Origin: Psychrobacter sp. UBA6766
GTDB taxonomy: Bacteria; Pseudomonadota; Gammaproteobacteria; Pseudomonadales; Moraxellaceae
Length of the DNA: 20,075 bases
Direction of reading: 5' to 3'
Assembly (NCBI RefSeq): GCF_002453355.1
Contig: NZ_DKGQ01000039.1
Coordinates: 123,296 to 143,370 of the forward strand
Below, one piece after another: positions 1-7,276 of the stretch. The first letter of the stretch is position 1; each line of letters begins with the position of its first letter. The position numbers were made by a program, and so were the translations under genes. Under the pieces are notes generated by a model that worked only from the letters and a program-made list of their open reading frames with translations, did not search any database and was not told the origin of the DNA.

Positions 1-495
1 GTTGAACCTGTTGTTGAACCTGACGCAAATGATTCTCAGTTATTATCACAGCTTGAAGATCCTCGCTCCTTATTACGCTGTGCGCCGCAAGAATTGACAG
101 GCGAGTGGACGCCAGAAAAATGGGACTATTGGCTACAATGTGCCCGTGAAGCTGGTAGTTTGGCACCAGATGAGTTGGCATTAGCGCGTCAAGGAATGAT
201 GACTGGTCACTGCAATGACCAAGCTGTGTTTGTCACGGCGGTGGATAGTAAGCATTTGCAAGCGACCTTTCAGCAGCTCGCTGCAAAATTGAAAGAGCAG
301 TTTACGCAGGCAGATATCAGCTTACAGATTGATGGCACTATCATGCAAGCCGATGATAAGACGCCTGAGCGTCGTCAACAACAACGCCTGATCCAAGCCA
401 GAACCGTTGCGGAGTCTAGATTGCTCAATACGCCAGTCATGCAATACTTGACGGAACGCGGTGAAGGAAAAATGGGCAAGGTTCAGTTATATTAA
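1..495 (+). CDS. dnaX: DNA polymerase III subunit tau (gamma/tau), C-terminal part only
   Basis: The reading frame is open from base 1 and stops with TAA at 493-495, so the 5' end lies outside the window; 164 residues are visible. In the family, tau is the clamp-loader subunit that also tethers the polymerase core, and its last domain binds the alpha subunit. The visible part starts with a Pro/Glu/Asp linker containing a VEPVVEP repeat, then a compact domain beginning near WTPEKWDYWLQ. It ends with the pattern typical of tau domain V: a helix, a short beta segment (DISLQIDG), then an Arg/Gln-rich helix (TPERRQQQRLIQARTVAESR). The call rests on resemblance of this tail to the enterobacterial tau tail, recalled from memory. 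No ybaB or recR follows, unlike in E. coli; the next gene is a LysR regulator after 234 bp. I see no clear terminator after the stop. A diverged protein with the same tail domain is the main alternative. Confidence 0.82.
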   Translation, partial: VEPVVEPDANDSQLLSQLEDPRSLLRCAPQELTGEWTPEKWDYWLQCAREAGSLAPDELALARQGMMTGHCNDQAVFVTAVDSKHLQATFQQLAAKLKEQFTQADISLQIDGTIMQADDKTPERRQQQRLIQARTVAESRLLNTPVMQYLTERGEGKMGKVQLY

Positions 496-670
496 ACAAT
501 CGACAATTTTACGTCTGGTATTTTTTAATCAATAAACCCTTATCTAACTTATGATATTTACCAATATATCAAAGCAGAATGACTCCATTGCCTTGATATT
601 TTTGGTTTTATTAATCGAAAAATCATTTTGAATGACTATCAGAGTGATATTAAAAAACTGTAAGTTTTAT

Positions 671-686
671 TATAATCGGCTATAAT
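671..686 (+). promoter_or_regulatory. Candidate -10 elements of the LysR gene
   Basis: Two perfect TATAAT hexamers lie 10 bp apart (671-676 and 681-686), 44-59 bp upstream of the LysR start. No good -35 hexamer sits at the right spacing, so which one is used, if either, is open. The surrounding 496-729 gap is very AT-rich and otherwise shows nothing I can name. Confidence 0.35.
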
Positions 687-729
687 GGTTAAGTTATATT
701 AAAAACTAAAAAGCAGCTTAGGTGAGAAT

Positions 730-1629
730 ATGTTAGATAATTTACGTGGTATGGCTGTGTTTGCCAGTGTGGTCGGACACGGCTCTTTTAGTGGTTCAGC
801 TCGTGAACTGGGAATTACAACCAGTGCGGTTAGTCAGCAGATACGTGCTTTGGAAAATGAGCTGGGCGTGGTGTTATTGCATCGCTCAACTCGTAAGCTA
901 AGCTTAACAGAAGCGGGCGCAAGCTTTTATGAGGCAGCAAAAGATGTGGTTAGCGCTGCCGAACAAGGCCGCATCAAAGTCAATCAATTACGTGATGAGC
1001 TTGCTGGTAGCTTGCGTATTGCAACGACACCTGAGCTTGGTGTACATCATATTTTGCCAGCGCTGTCTAGTTGGATGTCGGCGCATGATGACCTTAGCAT
1101 TACATATTTCGCTGACAATAATTATATCGATATGATTGATGAGCGTATTGATATTGCGATACGTATGAGCCCTAATATCAATGATTCGACCTTAAGCAAT
1201 CATCCGTTATCTGATGTACGTCAAATGTTGGTCGCCTCACCGCAATATTTACGTCAGAATAAAAAGATTGAAACGCCAAAAGACTTAGCAGACCATCAGC
1301 TGATTTGCATCGATATCATGAAAGATGCCAACTATGTGGAGCTTTCTCAAACGGAAACGGGCAAAAAAACACGTATTAAAATGAACTCACGTATCCATAC
1401 TAATAATGTGTTTATGGCCATGACCTTAGCAAAAGAAGGTCATGGCATTCTTAGAATGATGGAGATGGATGTCAAAAAAGAGCTTGAATCTGGTAATTTG
1501 GTCGAAGTGTTGACTGGTTATCAAATGCCAAGTTTCGTTTTGTATGCAGTTACCTTAAACCGTGAGCAACAGCCCGCAAAAATTACGCGCTGCTTAGAAG
1601 TATTAAAAAAGTACTTCCATGCGAATTAA
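730..1629 (+). CDS. LysR-family transcriptional regulator
   Basis: This 299-residue protein has the usual LysR length and architecture. Residues 1-60 form the winged helix-turn-helix: GSFSGSARELGITTSAVSQQ (18-37) is the HTH, followed by LENELGVVLLHRSTRKLSLT, the classic wing. A linker helix follows, and from about residue 90 a periplasmic-binding-protein-like effector domain (SLRIATTPELG, then DIAIRMSP near 140). The sequence style is closest to the CrgA/DmlR-type subgroup. The start at 730 is supported by GGTGAG at 721-726 with a 3-4 nt gap; no better upstream ATG is in frame. LysR proteins normally act as DNA-binding tetramers responding to a small ligand. No divergently transcribed target sits next to it, so ligand and regulon cannot be guessed; autoregulation is possible. 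It is convergent with argD, with a shared terminator. Confidence 0.92.
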   Translation: MLDNLRGMAVFASVVGHGSFSGSARELGITTSAVSQQIRALENELGVVLLHRSTRKLSLTEAGASFYEAAKDVVSAAEQGRIKVNQLRDELAGSLRIATTPELGVHHILPALSSWMSAHDDLSITYFADNNYIDMIDERIDIAIRMSPNINDSTLSNHPLSDVRQMLVASPQYLRQNKKIETPKDLADHQLICIDIMKDANYVELSQTETGKKTRIKMNSRIHTNNVFMAMTLAKEGHGILRMMEMDVKKELESGNLVEVLTGYQMPSFVLYAVTLNREQQPAKITRCLEVLKKYFHAN

Positions 1630-1670
1630 GCCTAAACGCTAAAACCATTTACGTTAAATTGTCAGAAAGC

Positions 1671-1706
1671 AAAAAGCCTATAGATAACTTATCCATAGGC
1701 TTTTTT
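1671..1706. terminator. Bidirectional intrinsic terminator between the LysR gene and argD
   Basis: An A-tract plus GCCTAT (1671-1681) is mirrored by ATAGGC plus a T-tract (to 1706). The interior GATAA/TTATC can extend the stem. The T-tract lies on the right arm for the + strand, and the A-tract gives a T-tract on the - strand, so one hairpin can stop both convergent genes. Confidence 0.88.
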
Positions 1707-1734
1707 AGCATGAAAGGTTAATTAAGCCAGTCAA

Positions 1735-2916
1735 TTAAAAAGAAGGTTTTAATAGATTAACCAAGCGCTCGACCACTTGTGAGCTTTCATTACGGCTCAT
1801 ATTGAGCGGCGGAAGCAAACGAATCACATGACTACCAGTGACGTTGATGATTAATTTTTGTTCATCACGCGCACGATCAACCAAGCTGCTACAGTCCATC
1901 TCTTCGGGGAGGGCGATACCAATCATCATCCCAGCGCCGCGCGCGCTCACACCATATTGCCCAAGCGCATCAACCATACTTTCGCGGATAAACTGCCCTT
2001 CAGTAACGGCATTGTCCATGATACTGCCATCGGCAAGTACCTCATAAACGCTGTGTACCACGCGACTGGCCAATGGCGTGCCACCATAGGTTGAGCCATG
2101 ACTGCCAGCGCCAAACAAGCCGTTGGCACGACCTCGAACCATACAAGCGCCTACGGGGAAACCATTTCCTAAGCCTTTGGCGGTGGTTAATACATCGGGA
2201 CGAGCGTTGCTATGCTGATAAGCGAAGTATTTTCCCGTTCGACCGTTACCGGTTTGTACCTCATCGAGCATAAATAACCAATTATGACTATCGCATACGG
2301 CTTGTAATTGCTCAAGGTACGTAAAGCCATTTGCTGCCGTATTAAGGCCACCTTCACCTTGGATAGGCTCTACGAATACCGCACAGATATCATCATGGTC
2401 TTGCGCTGCTTGCTCAATGGCAGCAATATCACCAAAGGGCACACGAATAAAATCTTCATCTAAGGTATAAAAACCTTCACGCGCTTTAGGATTGGCAGTT
2501 GCAGATAACGACAGCAAAGTGCGACCATGAAAGGAGTGTTCCATAACGATGCCTTTTGGGCGTTTAAACCCTTGCTGATTAGCATATAGGCGCGCCAGTT
2601 TTAATGCCGCTTCGTTGGCTTCAGTACCACTATTGGCAAAAAACACGCTGTCCATTTGCGCCGCATGACACAAAGCTTCGCCAGCACGTTCTTGCCAATC
2701 AATACCGAATAAATTACTGGTATGCACCAAGGTCGCTGCTTGCTGCTGGATAGCCTCAGTCACCTTTGGATGACAATGTCCTAAGCCGCACACCGCTATA
2801 CCCGTCAAGGCATCTAGGTAAGGCGTCTCATCTTTGGTATAAAGCCAACTGCCTGAACCGCGATTAAAGCTGATCGGTTGACGATTATAGGTGGGCATCA
2901 GGTAAGTAGCAGACAT
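1735..2916 (-). CDS. argD: Acetylornithine / succinyldiaminopimelate aminotransferase
   Basis: Class-III PLP-dependent aminotransferase, acting in the cytosol in arginine synthesis (N-acetylornithine + 2-oxoglutarate); the family often also serves DapC in lysine synthesis. Visible motifs, numbered from the upstream Met at 2925: NSGTEANEAALK (98-109) for the phosphate site, SFHGRTLLSLSAT (131-143), FVEPIQGEGG (184-193), LDEVQTGNGRTG (220-231) with the pyridine-binding Asp221, and TTAKGLGNG (247-255) with the Schiff-base Lys250, then HGSTYGG (276-282). I place the start at 2916 (393 aa), not 2925. GAGG (2926-2929 on the complementary strand) directly abuts the upstream ATG with no gap but is 9 nt from the ATG at 2916. 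The gene lies 40 bp downstream of yacG on the same strand and probably shares its transcript. Other class-III enzymes such as AstC or GABA transaminase are less likely from the motif set and length. Confidence 0.93.
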   Translation of the reverse strand: MSATYLMPTYNRQPISFNRGSGSWLYTKDETPYLDALTGIAVCGLGHCHPKVTEAIQQQAATLVHTSNLFGIDWQERAGEALCHAAQMDSVFFANSGTEANEAALKLARLYANQQGFKRPKGIVMEHSFHGRTLLSLSATANPKAREGFYTLDEDFIRVPFGDIAAIEQAAQDHDDICAVFVEPIQGEGGLNTAANGFTYLEQLQAVCDSHNWLFMLDEVQTGNGRTGKYFAYQHSNARPDVLTTAKGLGNGFPVGACMVRGRANGLFGAGSHGSTYGGTPLASRVVHSVYEVLADGSIMDNAVTEGQFIRESMVDALGQYGVSARGAGMMIGIALPEEMDCSSLVDRARDEQKLIINVTGSHVIRLLPPLNMSRNESSQVVERLVNLLKPSF

Positions 2917-2956
2917 GCAAAACATCCTCGGAATAAGTAAAGGTTAAAGAGATTGG

Positions 2957-3175
2957 TTAAAGCTCATCAGAAAATGGCGTGGATTCGGCAGGTAGAGTGT
3001 ATTCTTCGTTTGCCCATGCGCCTAAGTCGATAAGCTTGCAGTGATGACTACAAAACGGCTTATATTTATTGTCTTGCCAAGCCGTTTGATTGCCACACTG
3101 TGGACAAGGATAGGTTTTAGGTAAGGCGTCAGTGCTGTTGTTAGGAGTAGAGTCAGTCATAATAAAAGTGGGCAT
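2957..3175 (-). CDS. yacG: DNA gyrase inhibitor YacG, zinc-ribbon protein
   Basis: A 72-residue protein with a single zinc ribbon: CPQCGNQTAW starts at Cys24/Cys27, and Cys42/Cys46 (FCSHHCKLIDLGAWANEEY) close the site, a C-X2-C-X14-C-X3-C arrangement. The stretch after the last Cys (KLIDLGxWANExY) is the YacG signature. Family knowledge: YacG binds the C-terminal part of GyrB and blocks DNA binding by gyrase. The acidic tail (ESTPFSDEL) is also usual. The start is uncertain. An ATG at 3175 has AGGA only 1 nt upstream, while an ATG at 3160 would remove five residues and has no clear ribosome site of its own. It lies upstream of argD in a likely two-gene operon; in many gammaproteobacteria yacG instead sits near coaE or pilin-processing genes. 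Confidence 0.9.
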   Translation of the reverse strand: MPTFIMTDSTPNNSTDALPKTYPCPQCGNQTAWQDNKYKPFCSHHCKLIDLGAWANEEYTLPAESTPFSDEL

Positions 3176-3348
3176 ATCCTATGGGCTATTAGTAAAGGCT
3201 GCTATTCAAAACAGTGCTTATCATCAATAGCGAATATTAATAGTGGGTGTTTTTCATCTATAAAATCACTATGGCATTAAATGAAGGAGCGAATGTGCAG
3301 TTGTATTTGTCAATTAATGATTGTCATTCAATGAGTAAAGCCGTTGTA

Positions 3349-3377
3349 TTACTATTGGGCTTAATTGACTATATAAT
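3349..3377 (+). promoter_or_regulatory. Candidate sigma-70 promoter for the TrmB-like gene
   Basis: TTACTA (3349-3354) is followed after 17 bp by a perfect TATAAT (3372-3377), 48 bp before the start codon at 3426. A tandem AATGACA repeat (3393-3406) and a good ribosome site, AAGGA (3415-3419, 6 nt gap), follow. The -35 match is only partial. Confidence 0.45.
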
Positions 3378-3425
3378 AGCATGCGGTCGAATAATGACAA
3401 ATGACAAATCCCTTAAGGATAGTAA

Positions 3426-4067
3426 ATGACTGACAATCTTGAGCTTTCGCATCAGCAGCAGCGTGCCTTTCAACCACAAAAGCTTTCAGCACCGCGCAAT
3501 TTTATGATTCCAGCAGTAGTAGCTAATAGGCCGCTGCCTATGGTATTAGAGATTGGGGCAGGGAAGGGCAAGCATGCGCTTAGCTTTGCGCGACAAAGTC
3601 CTGATAAACATCTAATAGCTATCGAGCGCACGCGCAATAAGTTCGATGCTTTTACTAAATTGGCAGAGCAGCAGAAATTAAGCAATCTGAGTGCGATTCA
3701 TGCCGATGCCATCGCGTGGATTGTTCATGCCATCGCACCGAACAGTATCGAACGTATTTTTATACTCTATCCCAATCCTGAGCAACACAATCCCAATCAA
3801 CAATGGTTAAATATGCCTTTCTTTGAGTTTTTACTTTCTCGTTTGCAAGTAGGCGGAGAAGTGATTCTAGCTACTAATATAGAAGCGTATATAGATAATG
3901 CAGAGCGGCAAGCCAATGAGGTTTGGCGTCTTCCAAACACGCGTCATCAAGTAGCAAGCGATAGTCAACGCACTCATTTTGAGGTTAAGTATTTGGCACG
4001 TGGAGAAACTTGTTGGCAGTTAACCTTGCGCAAGCCTGAGGGTTATAAGACCAGGTTTGATAATTGA
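3426..4067 (+). CDS. TrmB-like SAM-dependent methyltransferase with altered active site
   Basis: This 213-residue protein has the Rossmann fold order of the TrmB (tRNA guanine-N7 methyltransferase) family. LEIGAGKGKHALSFA (41-55) is motif I for SAM. IAIERTRNKF (64-73) corresponds to the GIE motif, and HADA (92-95) to the adenine contact. IFILYPNPEQHNP (111-123) sits where TrmB has FPDPW...H.KRR, LATNIEAY (148-155) where TrmB has TDWExYA, and RTHFEVKYL (182-190) matches the C-terminal TxFE motif. The SAM half is intact, but the Asp of PDPW is Asn117, the Asp of TDWE is Asn151, and the His/Arg/Lys cluster is gone. I therefore expect a paralog with another substrate or lost activity, not the tRNA m7G46 enzyme itself; automated annotation may still call it TrmB. 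AAGGA 6 nt upstream supports the start. It stands alone, divergent from yacG. Confidence 0.75.
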   Translation: MTDNLELSHQQQRAFQPQKLSAPRNFMIPAVVANRPLPMVLEIGAGKGKHALSFARQSPDKHLIAIERTRNKFDAFTKLAEQQKLSNLSAIHADAIAWIVHAIAPNSIERIFILYPNPEQHNPNQQWLNMPFFEFLLSRLQVGGEVILATNIEAYIDNAERQANEVWRLPNTRHQVASDSQRTHFEVKYLARGETCWQLTLRKPEGYKTRFDN

Positions 4068-4094
4068 CAAACTAACCATAAAGCGCAGAAAAAT

Positions 4095-4198
4095 AAATAG
4101 CCTAAGCAAAGATATTTATTCTTAAAGGCACAAGCTAATAAAGACAAAATTAAAATTAAATAGATTTTAGGATATACCTAAAAAATAGCCTAAGCAAA
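4095..4198. repeat. 16-bp direct repeat pair in the intergenic region
   Basis: AAATAGCCTAAGCAAA occurs exactly at 4095-4110 and again at 4183-4198, 88 bp apart. Both copies lie in very AT-rich DNA between the TrmB-like gene and the terminator of the convergent kinase gene. No ORF or hairpin explains it; a local duplication or a remnant of a dispersed repeat is possible. Confidence 0.6.
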
Positions 4199-4210
4199 TA
4201 AAAACAAAAC

Positions 4211-4238
4211 AAAAAAAGACCGCCACAAAAAGGCGGTC
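4211..4238 (-). terminator. Intrinsic terminator of the ABC1-kinase gene
   Basis: GACCGCC (4218-4224) and GGCGGTC (4232-4238) form a perfect 7-bp GC-rich stem with a 7-nt loop. On the - strand it is followed by a T-tract (A-run 4211-4217 on +). It lies 24 bp past the stop of the kinase gene. On the + strand the stem is not followed by T residues, so it acts in one direction. Confidence 0.93.
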
Positions 4239-4261
4239 CAAAAAACATCCAAATTTTTACA

Positions 4262-5683
4262 TTATAAAAAAGGCTTTACTAGCTTATTAGAATCCGTATG
4301 AGCATCTAACACAGTCAAAAACGTGTAAGCACCAATAAACTTCCTACTAATAAACATAAATTCCTTAGGTGGCAGGTTAAATTCGAAAGACTGCATTGCT
4401 CGCGTGGCATCATTTGAAAGGCGAGTATGTAATTTGCTATTTGCCCAAATATAACGCTGCTGCTCATCCAAACAATCATCAGGAATATCTGGATTTAAGG
4501 CTGGGTCACTAAAAGGTTCGGTAGCCAATAAAAACAATGAAGCAATGTCAGAACGTACTTTATCACTCATGCTATCAAAGAAATCATAACCCGTCATGGC
4601 TCGTTTCATTGCCTCGTGATCATGATGATATCCTGCTCGCAATAGCCCATGTGCAATCGTTAATAGGTTATCATCAAACTGGCGAATCGCACCAAAATCT
4701 AGCAAGACCAGTTTATCAATTTCACTTTCATCAGTAGCAACACGGACGAGATAATTGCCAAAATTTGGATCTGTTTGCATCTCACCCCAAACAAAAATTT
4801 CTTGCATCATGATTTCAATAGCTGCTTGACCGATGGCACTGCGGCGCTCATGCGGCAATAATTGCAGAGCTTCAGAAACTACAGTGATGCCCGGCTCATA
4901 AGACATGCATAACAAGCGTTTGGTTGAGTAAGTACGATTAATTTTGGGAACAATATAGCGCGGGTCGTTAAGTAGCCGCTCATAAAAACGCTCTGTGGTC
5001 GCGGCTTCCGCTTCATAATCGACTTCATGATGGAGTAGGTCGCGTATCTCATCAAACCAAGCATCGAGCGCCCGTGTTTGTGGCACGATATTACTAACCC
5101 TCAAGAGACGCTTAAATAAAGCCAAGTCAGAGTTGATAGCGTCAGCAACACCAGGGTATTGAATTTTTAATACCACTTCTTCGCCAGTTGCTAATATAGT
5201 AGCGCGATGAACCTGGGCAAGGGAAGCGGTACCAATAGGAATCGGGTCAACGTCTAACTCATTTAACTTAGTACCTAGTAGCTGCCGTAATGTCAGCTCA
5301 ATTTTTGGCCATGCTAGAGTTGCAGTATCGTCATTGAGCGTTTGCAGGGCTCGCGTGATTTCAGGCGGTAATACGTGCTCACCGTAAATTGCTAACATTT
5401 GACCGATTTTTACCACAGATCCTTTTAATTTACCCAACTCTTCTGCCAAATAATTTGCCTGTTCTTCCATAAATATCTGGTTGCGTGCCGTCCGTGCTTC
5501 TTTATTTAAAAACATACCAGACACACTATTACCCGCCCAACGACGTCCAATATTTAAGGAGGTTTTAGCAATAGACATACGACGTTCAAACCCTGAGGTT
5601 TTTAAGTTGTCGATAGATTGCTTATTATTAGACGTTTTATTATTAGAAGGTCTAGAGGTATCATTTGCCATAAATATAATCAT
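4262..5683 (-). CDS. ABC1/AarF/UbiB-family atypical protein kinase (COQ8-like signature)
   Basis: This 473-residue protein carries the diagnostic motifs of the ABC1 (UbiB/COQ8) family. VVKIGQML (91-97) is the KxGQ motif, and GTASLAQVHRA (151-161) replaces a normal glycine-rich loop. VVLKIQYPG (170-178) contains the ATP-site Lys173, EVDYEAEA (220-227) is followed by MQTDPNFGN (302-310) with the catalytic-loop Asp305, and LLDFGAIR (327-334) contains the metal-binding DFG. Family members support ubiquinone biosynthesis or lipid/quinone homeostasis through ATPase activity. It lacks the C-terminal membrane helices and the ubiE/ubiJ neighbours of the main UbiB, so it is likely an additional paralog. 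The QTDPNF loop is closer to mitochondrial COQ8/ADCK than to the HxDPHPGN of bacterial UbiB. The N-terminal 30 residues are Asn/Ser/Lys-rich and probably disordered. The start is ambiguous: ATG 5683 has GGA only 3 nt upstream; ATG 5671 lacks a site. Single-gene unit with its own terminator. Confidence 0.85.
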   Translation of the reverse strand: MIIFMANDTSRPSNNKTSNNKQSIDNLKTSGFERRMSIAKTSLNIGRRWAGNSVSGMFLNKEARTARNQIFMEEQANYLAEELGKLKGSVVKIGQMLAIYGEHVLPPEITRALQTLNDDTATLAWPKIELTLRQLLGTKLNELDVDPIPIGTASLAQVHRATILATGEEVVLKIQYPGVADAINSDLALFKRLLRVSNIVPQTRALDAWFDEIRDLLHHEVDYEAEAATTERFYERLLNDPRYIVPKINRTYSTKRLLCMSYEPGITVVSEALQLLPHERRSAIGQAAIEIMMQEIFVWGEMQTDPNFGNYLVRVATDESEIDKLVLLDFGAIRQFDDNLLTIAHGLLRAGYHHDHEAMKRAMTGYDFFDSMSDKVRSDIASLFLLATEPFSDPALNPDIPDDCLDEQQRYIWANSKLHTRLSNDATRAMQSFEFNLPPKEFMFISRKFIGAYTFLTVLDAHTDSNKLVKPFL

Positions 5684-5857
5684 TCATCCGGTTGCTATTG
5701 ATTTGCGGGCGTAAAGCCGACAATACAAGGAAGATGCGACGTACTGGGACAAAATTGTATCATATAATGGCAGATAGGTTGAGATGCCTTAGCTAAGCGT
5801 TATCAGTTACTTTGTAATTTTAAGTATGGCTATTAATCGCTCTTGCTATTAGAGAGC

Positions 5858-5889
5858 AAAAAAATACGACCTAGCGCTATACTAAGTCG
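5858..5889 (-). terminator. Intrinsic terminator of purD
   Basis: Read on the - strand, CGACTTAG, a 7-nt loop and CTAGGTCG (one G-T wobble) form an 8-bp stem (5867-5889). It is followed by TA and seven T residues (A-run 5858-5864 on +). It lies about 60 bp past the purD stop. Confidence 0.78.
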
Positions 5890-5947
5890 AATACTTATAA
5901 AAATTATGGTGCTTTAAAAATATAATTTTTAAATGAACTCAGTCGTA

Positions 5948-7276
5948 CTAGACGTTTTCACGTGCAATCGCTTGGTGACCAATATCACGGCGATAATGCG
6001 CGCCATCAAAACTAATCGCCCCTGTCACTGCTAAGGCTGCTTGCTGCGCGCCAGAAATACTATCAGCCAATGCCGTCACGCATAATACGCGACCGCCATT
6101 GGTTACGATTTCTTTTTCATCGCTAAGCGCCTCTTGATTAGAAAACGCCGTGCCAGCATGAAAGACTTTTACCGAACTTTGATTGTTGGTATCCAATTCT
6201 GGCAAGCCTGTGATGACATCATCTTTTGATGAGGTTTCAGGATAACCTTTTGACGCAACAACAATACCGAGGGCAGGGCGCTCATCCCACTTAGCTTTAG
6301 TCGGTAATTTACCATCTAAGCCTTGGGCGACCAAGTCAACCATCGATGATTGTAAACGCATCAAAATTGGCTGCGTTTCTGGATCGCCAAAACGGCAGTT
6401 AAATTCAATGACATACGGGTCGCCAGCCTCATCAATCATCAGCCCAGCGTATAAAAACCCAGTGTAAGGATGACCAGCAGCTTTCATCGCATTAACGACA
6501 GGTTGAATAACTCGCGTTATAACTTTGTCATGAACGTCTTGAGTGACGACAGGTGCAGGAGAATAAGCACCCATGCCACCAGTATTTGGACCAGTATCCC
6601 CTTCAAATGCACGCTTATGGTCTTGGCTAGTTGCCATCGGTAAGATGTTGTCACCATCTACCATGCAAATAAAGCTGGCTTCTTCACCTTGCAAGAATTG
6701 CTCAATGACCACGCGGCTACCAGCATCGCCGAATTTATTATCGCCAAGCATATCGTCAATCGCCTCATGCGCTTGTTCGATAGTTTCGGCAACGATAACG
6801 CCTTTACCAGCAGCAAGACCATCGGCTTTGATCACAATAGGTGCGCCTTGCTCATCAATGTAAGCTTTAGCAGCAGCAGCGTCTGTAAACCCTTGGTATG
6901 CCGCAGTTGGAATCTTGTTTTGCGCCATAAATTCTTTAGCAAAGGTTTTTGAGCCTTCTAGCTGCGCACAATAAGCCGTTGGACCCCAAGCCTTAACACC
7001 AGCGGCACGGCACGCATCAACAATTCCTGTTACCAATGGCGCTTCTGGACCGACAATCACCATATCAACGCTATTTTTTTGGCAAAATTCGATGACCGCA
7101 CTGTGCTCATCAGCATCGGCTGAATCTTTTAACGTGACGTTTTGGCATTTAGGCTCAAGAGCGGTGCCAGCGTTACCAGGCGCGACATAAATGTTTTGTA
7201 CGTTGTCATCTTTTGCACACTGCCATGCAAGTGCGTGTTCGCGACCACCTGAGCCAATCACCAAAATATTCATCAT
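5948..7276 (-). CDS. purD: Phosphoribosylamine--glycine ligase (GAR synthetase)
   Basis: This enzyme catalyses the second step of purine synthesis: 5-phosphoribosylamine + glycine + ATP to GAR, in the cytosol. The sequence shows the full ATP-grasp set, numbered from the most upstream possible codon (TTG 7297). GSGGREHALAW (15-25) marks the N-domain, with GPEAPLVTG near 83 and SKTFAKEFM near 116. IVIKADGLAAGKGVIVA (154-170) is the ATP loop, NTGGMGAYSPAP (238-249) follows, and VIEFNCRFGDPETQ (296-309) holds the Mg2+/ATP ligands Glu298 and Asn300. The C-terminal B-domain follows. The start at 7276 (442 aa) gives MMNILVIGSGG; AAGGG lies 8 nt upstream of it. The adjacent ATG at 7273 is equally possible, and the longer TTG form adds a non-conserved tail. 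It stands apart from purH, which is its partner in many bacteria; no other pur gene is in view. It diverges from gdhB. Confidence 0.96.
   Translation of the reverse strand: MMNILVIGSGGREHALAWQCAKDDNVQNIYVAPGNAGTALEPKCQNVTLKDSADADEHSAVIEFCQKNSVDMVIVGPEAPLVTGIVDACRAAGVKAWGPTAYCAQLEGSKTFAKEFMAQNKIPTAAYQGFTDAAAAKAYIDEQGAPIVIKADGLAAGKGVIVAETIEQAHEAIDDMLGDNKFGDAGSRVVIEQFLQGEEASFICMVDGDNILPMATSQDHKRAFEGDTGPNTGGMGAYSPAPVVTQDVHDKVITRVIQPVVNAMKAAGHPYTGFLYAGLMIDEAGDPYVIEFNCRFGDPETQPILMRLQSSMVDLVAQGLDGKLPTKAKWDERPALGIVVASKGYPETSSKDDVITGLPELDTNNQSSVKVFHAGTAFSNQEALSDEKEIVTNGGRVLCVTALADSISGAQQAALAVTGAISFDGAHYRRDIGHQAIARENV

Noticed and set aside
3283..3334. Strong AAGGAG followed by a 13-codon frame (a possible leader peptide, starting at 3293)
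   Set aside because: No attenuator hairpin or codon bias follows, and the TrmB-like promoter candidate lies downstream of it; chance is sufficient.
3247..3429. 60-codon + strand frame upstream of the TrmB-like gene
   Set aside because: It spans the promoter candidate of that gene and overlaps its start; the protein shows no recognisable features, and no ribosome site supports it.
5843..5864. GCTCT/AGAGC hairpin next to an A-run
   Set aside because: The A-run lies on the wrong side for either strand; the CGACTTAG/CTAGGTCG stem beside it explains the T-tract better as the purD terminator.
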